Part shown: piece by piece, positions 45,926-53,589 of the stretch
Numbering within the stretch: position 1 is the first letter of the stretch
Layout of the letters: the number at the start of each line of letters is the position of its first letter
Origin: Bacteroidales bacterium
GTDB taxonomy: Bacteria > Bacteroidota > Bacteroidia > Bacteroidales > WCHB1-69
Length of the DNA stretch: 64,000 bases
Direction: 5' to 3'
Assembly (NCBI GenBank): GCA_017649855.1
Contig: JAGCGA010000011.1
Location: 1-64,000, forward strand
Position numbers and translations under genes: made by a program
The notes under the pieces: generated by a model
Seen by the model: only the letters and a program-made list of their open reading frames with translations
The model's database searches: none
What the model was told of the DNA's origin: nothing

Positions 45926-47615
45926 CATCTGTTTGATTATTGCATTCACACTGTTCGCACTATCACTGGGCGCTCAACATCGCGACACCATCTACGTGAT
46001 TGAGACACAAAAGGTTTATGACACCATCATCTCCCGTGACACGGTATTCCTGCACGATACGATTCAGTTGCATAAAGAGGTACGTAATGATAATGTTACC
46101 GGAAAACAAAATGTTGAGGAGAATATATTTGCCACAAATTCGGACACTACCGCCCAAACAGTCCGAGCGACTGCTTCGAAAGAGTCTCTCTCTCAGAAAG
46201 AGCCTAAGAAGAAGTGGTATGCCGACCTCCCGGACGCCCTGTTCTTCAAGGGTTTCCAACTGGGTTATGTGCTGGAGGCCGACATCCTGTCCAAAGCGAA
46301 GCTGTCCAACACACAGTATATGAAGGCGAAGAACTCTATCGGCGGCCATGTCGGGCTGGAGTTCGCCTATCACTTCGCCAAGTACCTCGGCCTCTCGGCA
46401 GGACTCGAATACGGCACCACAGGGGCACTCCATTTCCACAATCGCAATGACGAGACATGGATAACACACGATAACATAGTGCCCTTTAACAACACCAGCT
46501 ACGGCATCTACAGCACCGGTTTCTCGATGCCGGTGAAGTTTGAGTTCCACGCGCCCATCTCCCCGAAAACATGGGTGACGCTCTCCGCCGGCGTGCGCCT
46601 CCGCATGCCGTGGTACACCTTCATGGCCGGTTACGACGACGATGTCAGCAGTCCGTACTCCATGCCTGGCCTGATATTGCCTGACACCACCGAGTATTAC
46701 GACCATCTGCGACTGGCCCCGGAAGTGCTGGATGCCAATCGCTTCCATGTGGACTTGCTGGCGAATGCGGGTTTCTATTTCCGGTTGGGTTACGGTGGAC
46801 TGCTCCGCTGGACCGTCGGCATAGACCTCCCGTTCAGGGATTTCGCCAGCGGCAACTATTCGGTACGGATTGACGGTTATAATGGAGTTGACCACATAAT
46901 GCCAGTCTCATACGACAACGGTACTTTCCGCTTGCGCAGCAATATGTTCAACACGCAAATCACTTTCATCCAGACATTTCAAAAGTCGAAACGGTGTGCT
47001 GAGAAATGTGAAAAGTGGAGAGAAGAAGGGCTGTATCGCCACGAGTTCAAATTTGACGTGTGCGACCCCACGGGCGTGATGCTCTTCGACCGCTACTTTG
47101 TGTTCGTCTATCCGAACGGCATGGAACCCAACCGCAGCTGGCGCAACGAGGATTTCTTCAGCACACCGGTGTTTTCCATCGGCTACCACTATCGTGTGGC
47201 TAAATGGTTCTGGCTTGGCCTGTCGCTCAGTACAGCCTACTATCGGGATCCTGAAAAGATACAAAACGGTTCAGATTTCATAGCTTCCTGCAACCGCGAA
47301 TTCTATTCGGTTGCCTTGATGCCCGAGGTGCGATTCTCCTATCTGAACCGTCCGCACGTCACCCTCTATTCGGCCCTGTCGGTCGGGTTCGCGCAATTTT
47401 TCGGCACCGAGGATTGCTACTATGTCACCTACCCAGAGCACCGTCATCCGTGGCTGAGCGGCGAAATTAACGGTGACTATTCACCCACCCGATTCTCCAC
47501 CCTCCACGTAACGCTTTTCGGCGTGAAGGCAGGTTGGAAACATCTGTTCGGCAGCATCGAACTGGGCGCTGGATACAAAGGATTGGGAAGTGTTGGCATA
47601 GGGTATGAGTTTTAA
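45915..47615 (+). CDS. Outer-membrane beta-barrel protein with DT-rich periplasmic head
   Basis: A 566-residue protein with signal peptide MYRSICLIIAFTLFALSLGAQ. Residues 22-58 repeat the motif RDTIYVIET / YDTIISRDTVFLHDTI, then a linker to about 100, then a long region of amphipathic strands (GFQLGYVLEAD, GGHVGLEFAYHF, LGLSAGLEYG, VTLSAGVRLRM, FGVKAGWKHL) ending in GYEF, an outer-membrane barrel signature. No TonB box or plug domain is seen. It overlaps the preceding gene by 11 nt, so the two are made together. A role in sensing at the outer membrane is suggested by context only. Confidence 0.78.
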   Translation: MYRSICLIIAFTLFALSLGAQHRDTIYVIETQKVYDTIISRDTVFLHDTIQLHKEVRNDNVTGKQNVEENIFATNSDTTAQTVRATASKESLSQKEPKKKWYADLPDALFFKGFQLGYVLEADILSKAKLSNTQYMKAKNSIGGHVGLEFAYHFAKYLGLSAGLEYGTTGALHFHNRNDETWITHDNIVPFNNTSYGIYSTGFSMPVKFEFHAPISPKTWVTLSAGVRLRMPWYTFMAGYDDDVSSPYSMPGLILPDTTEYYDHLRLAPEVLDANRFHVDLLANAGFYFRLGYGGLLRWTVGIDLPFRDFASGNYSVRIDGYNGVDHIMPVSYDNGTFRLRSNMFNTQITFIQTFQKSKRCAEKCEKWREEGLYRHEFKFDVCDPTGVMLFDRYFVFVYPNGMEPNRSWRNEDFFSTPVFSIGYHYRVAKWFWLGLSLSTAYYRDPEKIQNGSDFIASCNREFYSVALMPEVRFSYLNRPHVTLYSALSVGFAQFFGTEDCYYVTYPEHRHPWLSGEINGDYSPTRFSTLHVTLFGVKAGWKHLFGSIELGAGYKGLGSVGIGYEF

Positions 47616-47657
47616 TGGAGAATTAAGAAACTAAGAAATTAAGAAACTAAGAAAGTT
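47614..47657 (+). repeat. 8-bp tandem repeat spacer
   Basis: GAATTAA, then GAAACTAA, GAAATTAA, GAAACTAA, GAAAG: octamer phase filling the gap between the barrel gene and the last lipoprotein gene. Confidence 0.7.
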
Positions 47658-48086
47658 ATGAGAATAATGAAAAAGATTGGATTATTAGCATTAGTGATTA
47701 TGTGTGTCGGCTTGATGTCATGTGAGCGGCCGAAGGTGGACCCGAACGTGCGGTTTTACATGGACGGTCAGGAAATCACCACCGACACCGTTGTGGTGGC
47801 GTTGAACTCCTATCAGGAAATCACCATCAAGACCATTTCCCCGGATATGTTCTTCAGTTACTACTGGCAGCTTCCGACTGGCTATCCGGTGGAGCTGGGC
47901 AATGGGTCGGAGAATTTCCAGATTTTCCAGCAAAGTACAGGGTATAACGGGAACAGCGCCGTACACACCACAAATGCCCTGTTTAAGATGTTTTTCAGTG
48001 ACACCTTGTACCAGGCAGGCGATGTGTGCCGCTTGAGGGCATACAGTTCTGACTATCAACGGGTGCTGAATGTGGTGGTGGAATGA
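47658..48086 (+). CDS. Small lipoprotein at the end of the sigma-factor cluster
   Basis: A 142-residue protein with lipobox LMSC (C22) and a compact beta-rich mature domain (PNVRFYMDGQEITTDTVVVALNS ... YQRVLNVVVE), possibly Ig-like. An ATG at 47667 (MKKIGLL) is an alternative start. No family recognised; outer-membrane location expected. It is separated from the barrel gene only by a repeat spacer. Confidence 0.72.
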   Translation: MRIMKKIGLLALVIMCVGLMSCERPKVDPNVRFYMDGQEITTDTVVVALNSYQEITIKTISPDMFFSYYWQLPTGYPVELGNGSENFQIFQQSTGYNGNSAVHTTNALFKMFFSDTLYQAGDVCRLRAYSSDYQRVLNVVVE

Positions 48087-48174
48087 GGTGCCGCGAACCT
48101 ATCCTAAAGTGGAGGGGTTGAACCGACAGCACAATAATTGATTTGTCTTATGGGTAAGATATGCGAGAATTTGC

Positions 48175-48182
48175 TATTTTTG
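48175..48182 (+). promoter_or_regulatory. -7 box of the pseudouridine synthase gene
   Basis: TATTTTTG, 23 nt upstream of the ATG at 48206. It falls inside the longer frame beginning at 48161, which it therefore argues against. Confidence 0.65.
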
Positions 48183-48205
48183 CCGCGCAAAATTTACCCT
48201 CATCA

Positions 48206-49318
48206 ATGGAAAGAAGATTCAACACTGAAGATATGGGAGACGATAGCGCTTTCGATAACGGCCGAGGCCGCAAATCGGATCGCCCCCGTCGCGACAACAA
48301 CCGCAATAAAAAGTATTCCCCTCGTTCGAAGGAGGGCTTTCAATCCCGTCCAAGACGCCGTTTTGACGACGATGATACCAGTGCCTACTCTGGCAAACGA
48401 TCCTTCAAGGGCGGTAGAGACCAGCGCGGTCGCTATAAAAAAGAGGACAACCGTCCCCGCCGTCGCGACATCACAGGCGAATCTTCTATCTTGAGCGAAA
48501 TCGTGGAACGTCGCAAGCAGGAAGGTCGCCTGAAACCGCGCAAGCAAAAGATTTTGACCTTGGAGTTTGAGGAACAACACGGCCCTATCCGCCTTAACAA
48601 ATACATTGCCAATGCGGGTATCTGCTCCCGTCGTGATGCAGATGTGCTCATCGCCTCCGGTGCCATCACCGTCAATGGGGAGGTGGTGACCGAGATGGGC
48701 CATAAGGTGATGCCTACCGACGAGGTACGCTATGGCGATAAGGTGCTCCAACGCGAGAAACCAGTCTATGTGCTTCTCAACAAACCCAAGGATTATATCA
48801 CGACTACCGATGACGAACGCGACCGCGCCAACGTGATGGAACTGGTGCGCGATGCCTGCCAAGAACGGATCTATCCCGTCGGCCGTCTCGACCGCGACAC
48901 GACAGGCCTGCTGCTCCTTACCAATGATGGAGACCTGACTAAGAAACTGACACATCCTAGCTCTCATATCGAAAAGACCTACATGGTGGAACTCGACAAG
49001 CCATTCGCCTCTGTGGACATGGATACAATCCGCCATGGTATTGAGTTGAGTGATGGTGTGGTAACCCCTGATGATGTGGAGTATGTGGAAGGTGCTGACT
49101 CTAAAAAGATTGTCGGCATCACCATCCATTCTGGCAAGAACAGGGTGATTCGTCGTATGTTTGACGCGCTGGGCTATGAGGTCGTCAAACTCGACCGGGT
49201 TATCTTCGCCGGCTTGACCAAGAAGGATCTGCCGCGCGGCAGATGGCGCTTTCTCACCAAGAATGAGATCTCTTTCCTGAAGATGATCTCTACCAAGAAC
49301 AAAGAAGAGGAAAAATAA
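48206..49318 (+). CDS. 23S rRNA pseudouridine synthase (RluB/RsuA family) with basic N-terminus
   Basis: About 370 residues. The first 110 are disordered and rich in arginine, lysine and aspartate, probably RNA-binding. An S4 domain follows (RLNKYIANAGICSRRDADVLI), then the catalytic domain with the key aspartate in GRLDRDTTGLLLLTNDGD and the KNRVIRRMFDALGYEV segment. It isomerises a uridine in the large-subunit rRNA; RluB-like by order, but RluE/F cannot be excluded. The U32 gene follows after 2 nt. Confidence 0.9.
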   Translation: MERRFNTEDMGDDSAFDNGRGRKSDRPRRDNNRNKKYSPRSKEGFQSRPRRRFDDDDTSAYSGKRSFKGGRDQRGRYKKEDNRPRRRDITGESSILSEIVERRKQEGRLKPRKQKILTLEFEEQHGPIRLNKYIANAGICSRRDADVLIASGAITVNGEVVTEMGHKVMPTDEVRYGDKVLQREKPVYVLLNKPKDYITTTDDERDRANVMELVRDACQERIYPVGRLDRDTTGLLLLTNDGDLTKKLTHPSSHIEKTYMVELDKPFASVDMDTIRHGIELSDGVVTPDDVEYVEGADSKKIVGITIHSGKNRVIRRMFDALGYEVVKLDRVIFAGLTKKDLPRGRWRFLTKNEISFLKMISTKNKEEEK

Positions 49319-49320
49319 CG

Positions 49321-50565
49321 ATGAATCATCTTGAGTTGATGGCCCCTGCCGGCTCCTATGAGTCGCTGATGGCCGCTATTCAAGCAGGCGCCAAAGCGGT
49401 CTATTTCGGTGTGGGCGCACTCAATATGCGCTCCCGCTCAGCAGCTAATTTTACCCTGGACGACCTTCAACAGATCGCTGATATCTGTCGCCAGCATGAG
49501 GTCAACTCCTATCTTACCGTGAACACTATTGTCTATAATGACGAATTGCCTTTGTGCCATGACCTGCTTGATGCAGCTAAAAAGGCACAGGTCACCGCCA
49601 TTATCGCGTCCGACATGGCCGTCATCCAGTATGCCCGCCAGATAGGCCTCGAAATTCATCTCTCCACACAGTGCAATGTCACCAATGTCGAAGCGGTGCG
49701 CTATTATGCCCAATTCGCCGATGTGGTGGTGCTGGGTCGCGAGTGCAACCTCCGTCAGGTGGCCGACATCTGTCAGACTATCCGGGAGGAACATATCACA
49801 GGCCCCAAAGGAGAACTGGTGCAGGTGGAGATGTTCGTCCATGGCGCCCTGTGCATGGCCGTCTCCGGCAAGTGCTATCTGAGCCTCGACAATTACAACT
49901 ATCCAGCCAATCGGGGCGCATGCATCCAGCCGTGCCGCCGTGCCTATCGTGTCACCGACTATGACAATGAAATCGAACTGCTGGTGGATAACCAGTATAT
50001 CATGTCCCCCAAAGATCTCTGTACCATTGGCTTTATCGACAAAATGATCAAGGCCGGCGTCTCCATCTTCAAGATTGAAGGTCGAGGCCGCTCACCCGAG
50101 TATGTGAAGATCGTGACGCAATGCTATGGGGAGGCTATCCAAGCTGTGCAAACACAAACGTTCACCCAAGAGAAGGTGGAGGCCTGGACGCAGCGTCTGC
50201 GTAGTGTCTATAACCGTGATTTTTGGGATGGCTACTACCTGGGCCGTAAGATGGGTGAGTGGTCGGAACGCTACGGCTCCCAAGCTACCCGCGTGAAGCA
50301 GCATGTGGGCAAGGTGACCAACTTCTTCAGCAATATCTCTGTCGCGGAGGTCTCCGTCGAGGAGGATGCCCTCTCAGTGGGCGATGAGATTCTGGTAATC
50401 GGGCCGACTACTGGCGTGTACGAGGAGACCGTTTCAGAGATCCGCGTGGACCTCAAGCCGACGGAAAAAGCCCTGCAAGGGGAACTCTGCTCCATACCCG
50501 TCCAGCAGCTGGTACGCCGCGGTGACCAAGTCTATAAGTGGGTGACAACCGTGGACGAGTTTTAA
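49321..50565 (+). CDS. U32 family peptidase-like protein (TrhP/YegQ type)
   Basis: A 414-residue protein with the U32 core: ELMAPAGSYESLMAAIQAGAKAVYFG at the N-terminus, LSTQCNVTN, VEMFVHGALCMAVSGKCYLS with conserved cysteines, and FKIEGRGRSPEYVK. Members such as E. coli YegQ act in prephenate-dependent hydroxylation of U34 in tRNA and not as proteases. It is coupled to the pseudouridine synthase gene upstream, consistent with an RNA-modification pair. Its stop shares TTAA with the recG stop. Confidence 0.88.
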   Translation: MNHLELMAPAGSYESLMAAIQAGAKAVYFGVGALNMRSRSAANFTLDDLQQIADICRQHEVNSYLTVNTIVYNDELPLCHDLLDAAKKAQVTAIIASDMAVIQYARQIGLEIHLSTQCNVTNVEAVRYYAQFADVVVLGRECNLRQVADICQTIREEHITGPKGELVQVEMFVHGALCMAVSGKCYLSLDNYNYPANRGACIQPCRRAYRVTDYDNEIELLVDNQYIMSPKDLCTIGFIDKMIKAGVSIFKIEGRGRSPEYVKIVTQCYGEAIQAVQTQTFTQEKVEAWTQRLRSVYNRDFWDGYYLGRKMGEWSERYGSQATRVKQHVGKVTNFFSNISVAEVSVEEDALSVGDEILVIGPTTGVYEETVSEIRVDLKPTEKALQGELCSIPVQQLVRRGDQVYKWVTTVDEF

Positions 50566-52676
50566 CTGATCCTAGTCCAGTTTTTCTCTCTCTTCATGAT
50601 CTCTCTCAACGTGACCGCAATCCGCTGGTGCTCCGGCTGGGAAAGCGCCGGGTCATTATCCAAGATCTGCATGGCCAGCTTGCGGGTGTAGGCCACCAGT
50701 TGCTCATCTTTGCTGAGGTCCGCAATCTTGAAGTCCAGCATGCCGCTCTGCTGCGTGCCTTGAATGTCGCCCGGTCCGCGTAACTTCAAGTCAAAATTGG
50801 CTATCTCAAAGCCGTCGGTCGTGCTGACCATCGCGTTGAGGCGCTGTTTGCCCTCACTGCTGAGTTCGTATTTGGACATCAGGATGCAGTACGACTGGTT
50901 GCCGCCACGTCCCACGCGCCCCCGCAACTGGTGCAACTGCGATAAACCAAAACGCTCGGCATTCTCAATGACCATCACGGTGGCGTTGGGAACGTCAATG
51001 CCAACCTCAATGACCGTCGTGGATAGCAATATCTGCGATTGGTTTTTCGCAAACCGTTGCATCTCAAAGTCTTTGTCCTCCGCACTCATCCGACCATGCA
51101 CCATCCCGATACCAAATTCCGGCTCCGGGAAATCACGCTGGATGGCCTCGTAGCCGGCCTGGAGGTCTAACAAATCCAACTTCTCAGACTCCTTGATGAG
51201 CGGATAAACGATGAACACCTGCCGGCCTGCCGCTATCTGCTTCTTTAAAAATCCATATAAGGCTAACCGGTCTTTGTCATATAAATGTTTGGTGATGATG
51301 GGTTTGCGCCCCTGAGGGAGTTCGTCAATGACCGAGATATCCAAGTCTCCGTACAAGGTCATGGCCAAAGTTCTCGGGATGGGCGTGGCTGTCATGACCA
51401 AAATGTGGGGTGGAGTAGTGTTCTTGCGCCATAACTTCGCCCGCTGCTCTACGCCGAAGCGATGCTGCTCATCAATGACTACCAATCCTAAATTGTTGAA
51501 TATCACATTGTCCTCAATCAGGGCATGTGTTCCGATCAGAATATCCACATCTCCGTTTTGTAGCCCCTCCAGAATCTGCCTGCGCTTGGCTGTCTTGGTA
51601 GTGCCCGAGAGGAACTCAACCCGTAACCCCAAGGGAGCCACCTGCTTGCTGATCTTCTCAAAATGCTGGGTGGCCAGGATCTCCGTGGGCGCCATCAGGC
51701 ACGATTGATAGTGGTTGTCCTTGGCTAACAACATGATGAAGAGTGCAATGATGGTCTTGCCACTGCCCACATCACCCTGCAATAGCCGGTTCATCTGCCG
51801 CCCGCTGCCCACATCCGCCCGGATCTCCTTGATGACCCGCTTCTGCGCGTTGGTCAGCTCGAAAGGAACATAGTGTTTGTAGAAATTGTTGAAATAGTCC
51901 CCCACCTTGGAGAAAAGATGCCCTTTGATGGTTTGGATGTTGATGAGCTTCAGCGAGAGCAATTTCATCTGGGTGAAGAAGAGCTCGTCAAACTTAAGGC
52001 GCAAGGCTGCCCGTGCCAGATGCTGGCTGCTAGCTGGATAGTGGATGTTGCAATAGGCCTCCTTAAGTGGCATTAGCTTCAATTCCTGCACCATCCGATC
52101 CGACAAGGTCTCCGGAATCACATCCTTGACAACAGGTAGCAAATTCGTCACCAGCTTGCTGATAGCCTTGGAATCCAAGGTCTTCTTCTTGGCCATGTCG
52201 GAGGTGTTGTACAAGGGCATGAAGTTCATCGGCACGGCAGAAGTGGACTGTACCGTGGGGTCTATCATCTCCGGATGTGTCATGTTCCATCGGCCGTTAA
52301 ACAGCGTGGGCTTCCCGAAGATGATGTAGTCTTGACGCTTCTGCAACATCTCCTCTACCCATTTCAGACTGTTGAACCAGACCAGCTCCAAGGTGCCGGT
52401 GTCGTCACGGAAAACCGCTGTGAGCCGCTTGGCCCGCTGCTGCCCGATCACTTGCACATTGGAGATAGTACCCCTCAACTGGATGTAGCCGCCATTCTCC
52501 ACAATGTCACGCACCTTATACACGTGCGTCTTGTCAATATGGCGGTAGGGATAATAGGTCAAGAGGTCCCGATAGGTGCAGATGCCAAATTCTTTGCGCA
52601 AGACCTCTGCCCGTTTGGGCCCCACTCCCTTCAAATACTCTATGGGAGTCTGTAATATGTCCGTTTCCGTTATCAA
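50562..52676 (-). CDS. recG: ATP-dependent DNA helicase RecG
   Basis: A 704-residue superfamily 2 helicase that reverses stalled forks and migrates Holliday junctions. An N-terminal wedge/OB domain (LKGVGPKRAEVL, then LRGTISNVQVIG) precedes Walker A GDVGSGKT (301-308), the DEQH box (402-405) and the QLHQLRGRVGRGG helicase motif VI. No ATG occurs in frame between the upstream stop (52713-52715) and residue 137, so translation must begin at TTG 52676 or another rare codon. Confidence 0.95.
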   Translation of the reverse strand: MITETDILQTPIEYLKGVGPKRAEVLRKEFGICTYRDLLTYYPYRHIDKTHVYKVRDIVENGGYIQLRGTISNVQVIGQQRAKRLTAVFRDDTGTLELVWFNSLKWVEEMLQKRQDYIIFGKPTLFNGRWNMTHPEMIDPTVQSTSAVPMNFMPLYNTSDMAKKKTLDSKAISKLVTNLLPVVKDVIPETLSDRMVQELKLMPLKEAYCNIHYPASSQHLARAALRLKFDELFFTQMKLLSLKLINIQTIKGHLFSKVGDYFNNFYKHYVPFELTNAQKRVIKEIRADVGSGRQMNRLLQGDVGSGKTIIALFIMLLAKDNHYQSCLMAPTEILATQHFEKISKQVAPLGLRVEFLSGTTKTAKRRQILEGLQNGDVDILIGTHALIEDNVIFNNLGLVVIDEQHRFGVEQRAKLWRKNTTPPHILVMTATPIPRTLAMTLYGDLDISVIDELPQGRKPIITKHLYDKDRLALYGFLKKQIAAGRQVFIVYPLIKESEKLDLLDLQAGYEAIQRDFPEPEFGIGMVHGRMSAEDKDFEMQRFAKNQSQILLSTTVIEVGIDVPNATVMVIENAERFGLSQLHQLRGRVGRGGNQSYCILMSKYELSSEGKQRLNAMVSTTDGFEIANFDLKLRGPGDIQGTQQSGMLDFKIADLSKDEQLVAYTRKLAMQILDNDPALSQPEHQRIAVTLREIMKREKNWTRIS

Positions 52677-52921
52677 TGCAGCAGTAAAATTCTTGTTTTC
52701 TGTTTGATATGATCAGATTATAGTAAAACGTCAAGATCTCTTTTCCAGCCGCAAAAATACGGAAAAATGTGAAATCTCTGCAGCCATTCCTGAAGAAAAT
52801 ACTCGCTCGCATCCCTTCCCCTACAACACCTCGCAGAGGCGTATTCTCAATAGCCCCGGACTAAACACAGTGCCGTCTGGGATGGAAAAGCCCCGTAAGA
52901 CACTATCCGATAGCCACCCTC

Positions 52922-52954
52922 TTGTTCCGTCAGGTAAGTAATTTTCCAAAAAAA
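52922..52954. repeat. 33-bp direct repeat, left copy
   Basis: TTGTTCCGTCAGGTAAGTAA then TTTTCCAAAAAAA; identical to 53485-53517 except G/A at one position. Weaker similarity (CTTTTTT) continues about 12 bp further. Confidence 0.9.
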
Positions 52955-52992
52955 CTGTCTTTTTTGGAATTATATACATGCTGGCACAGCCT

Positions 52993-53106
52993 CCCCTTTC
53001 GCGGCGGGCACGACACATGCATCTTGGCAGATGTCATCCGCGCCGCGACCTATCACCTGCACACGCCTTCACCCGGGCTACCGAGCTGTATCCCCTGCGG
53101 GGAACC
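52993..53106. repeat. Structured repeat element, copy C (full length)
   Basis: Alignable with copy B (34314-34428): CCCCTTTCGCGGCG, ATGTCATCCGCGCCGCGA (53031-53048), the CTACCGAGC box (53078-53086) and the hairpin TCCCC/GGGGA (53091-53095/53099-53103) with loop TGC. Confidence 0.7.
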
Positions 53107-53364
53107 GCAAGCCCGCACAGGCGATATGGAATCAAGGAAATATTTCGCCATGGAGCACGCGGGCGGGAAGGCCGACATGCGGTGCGGACGCGGCGTGAAT
53201 GGCCGGCCTCTAACAGCGGCGTGCAAAGGCGCTTGCGTTTACAAAAATGCAAAGCCTTCGGAGTCACATATCCTTTTTGCTCCTGCCGGCATTTTTGTTC
53301 ACGTTTGCCGCCGCTGTCAGAGGGCGGACAGAGCGGGCGGCATTCATGTCGGCTTGATCTTTTG

Positions 53365-53390
53365 TAACTTTTCTATCAAGAGAAAAGTTA
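53365..53390. repeat. 10-bp perfect hairpin
   Basis: TAACTTTTCT (53365-53374) and AGAAAAGTTA (53381-53390) around the loop ATCAAG, next to TGATCTTTTG. It resembles a terminator stem but lacks a long T-run, and no gene ends before it. Confidence 0.7.
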
Positions 53391-53484
53391 AAGAATATAA
53401 TTATTTAAGAGACTGGCACTTGCCACAAAGCACAATGTTGCTCTTTGCAATCTCGAACAGAGAGGTTTCTTTTCACAATCACAT

Positions 53485-53517
53485 TTGTTCCATCAGGTAA
53501 GTAATTTTCCAAAAAAA
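53485..53517. repeat. 33-bp direct repeat, right copy
   Basis: Second copy of the repeat at 52922, ending 72 nt upstream of the tolC-like start codon. It is probably part of that gene's native upstream region. Confidence 0.9.
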
Positions 53518-53589
53518 ACATCTTTTTTTAAACCTTAAATAAATGTCAGGGTCAATCTCACTTTTAATATGTATGAAAAAATATAGCTA

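Larger units (their letters stand above)
52677..53589. other. Gene-free divergent region between recG and tolC
   Basis: 913 bp with no credible gene. It contains two copies of a 33-bp direct repeat 563 bp apart (52922 and 53485), structured repeat copy C (52993-53106), a GC-rich stretch at 53100-53350 and a 10-bp hairpin at 53365-53390. A 192-codon open frame at 52922-53500 crosses all of these and is not considered real. The outer parts must hold the recG and tolC promoters, though neither has a clear TAnnTTTG box. Confidence 0.7.

Noticed and set aside
48161-48205. Longer start of the pseudouridine synthase gene
   Set aside because: The extra codons overlap an exact TATTTTTG promoter box and match nothing in the family.
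52922-53500. 192-codon open frame between recG and tolC
   Set aside because: It begins in the direct repeat, runs through repeat copy C and the hairpin, has no recognisable domain or coding-like composition, and lies in a region made of repeats.
52922-53517. Insertion sequence bounded by the 33-bp repeats
   Set aside because: The repeats are direct and not inverted, and no transposase frame lies between them.
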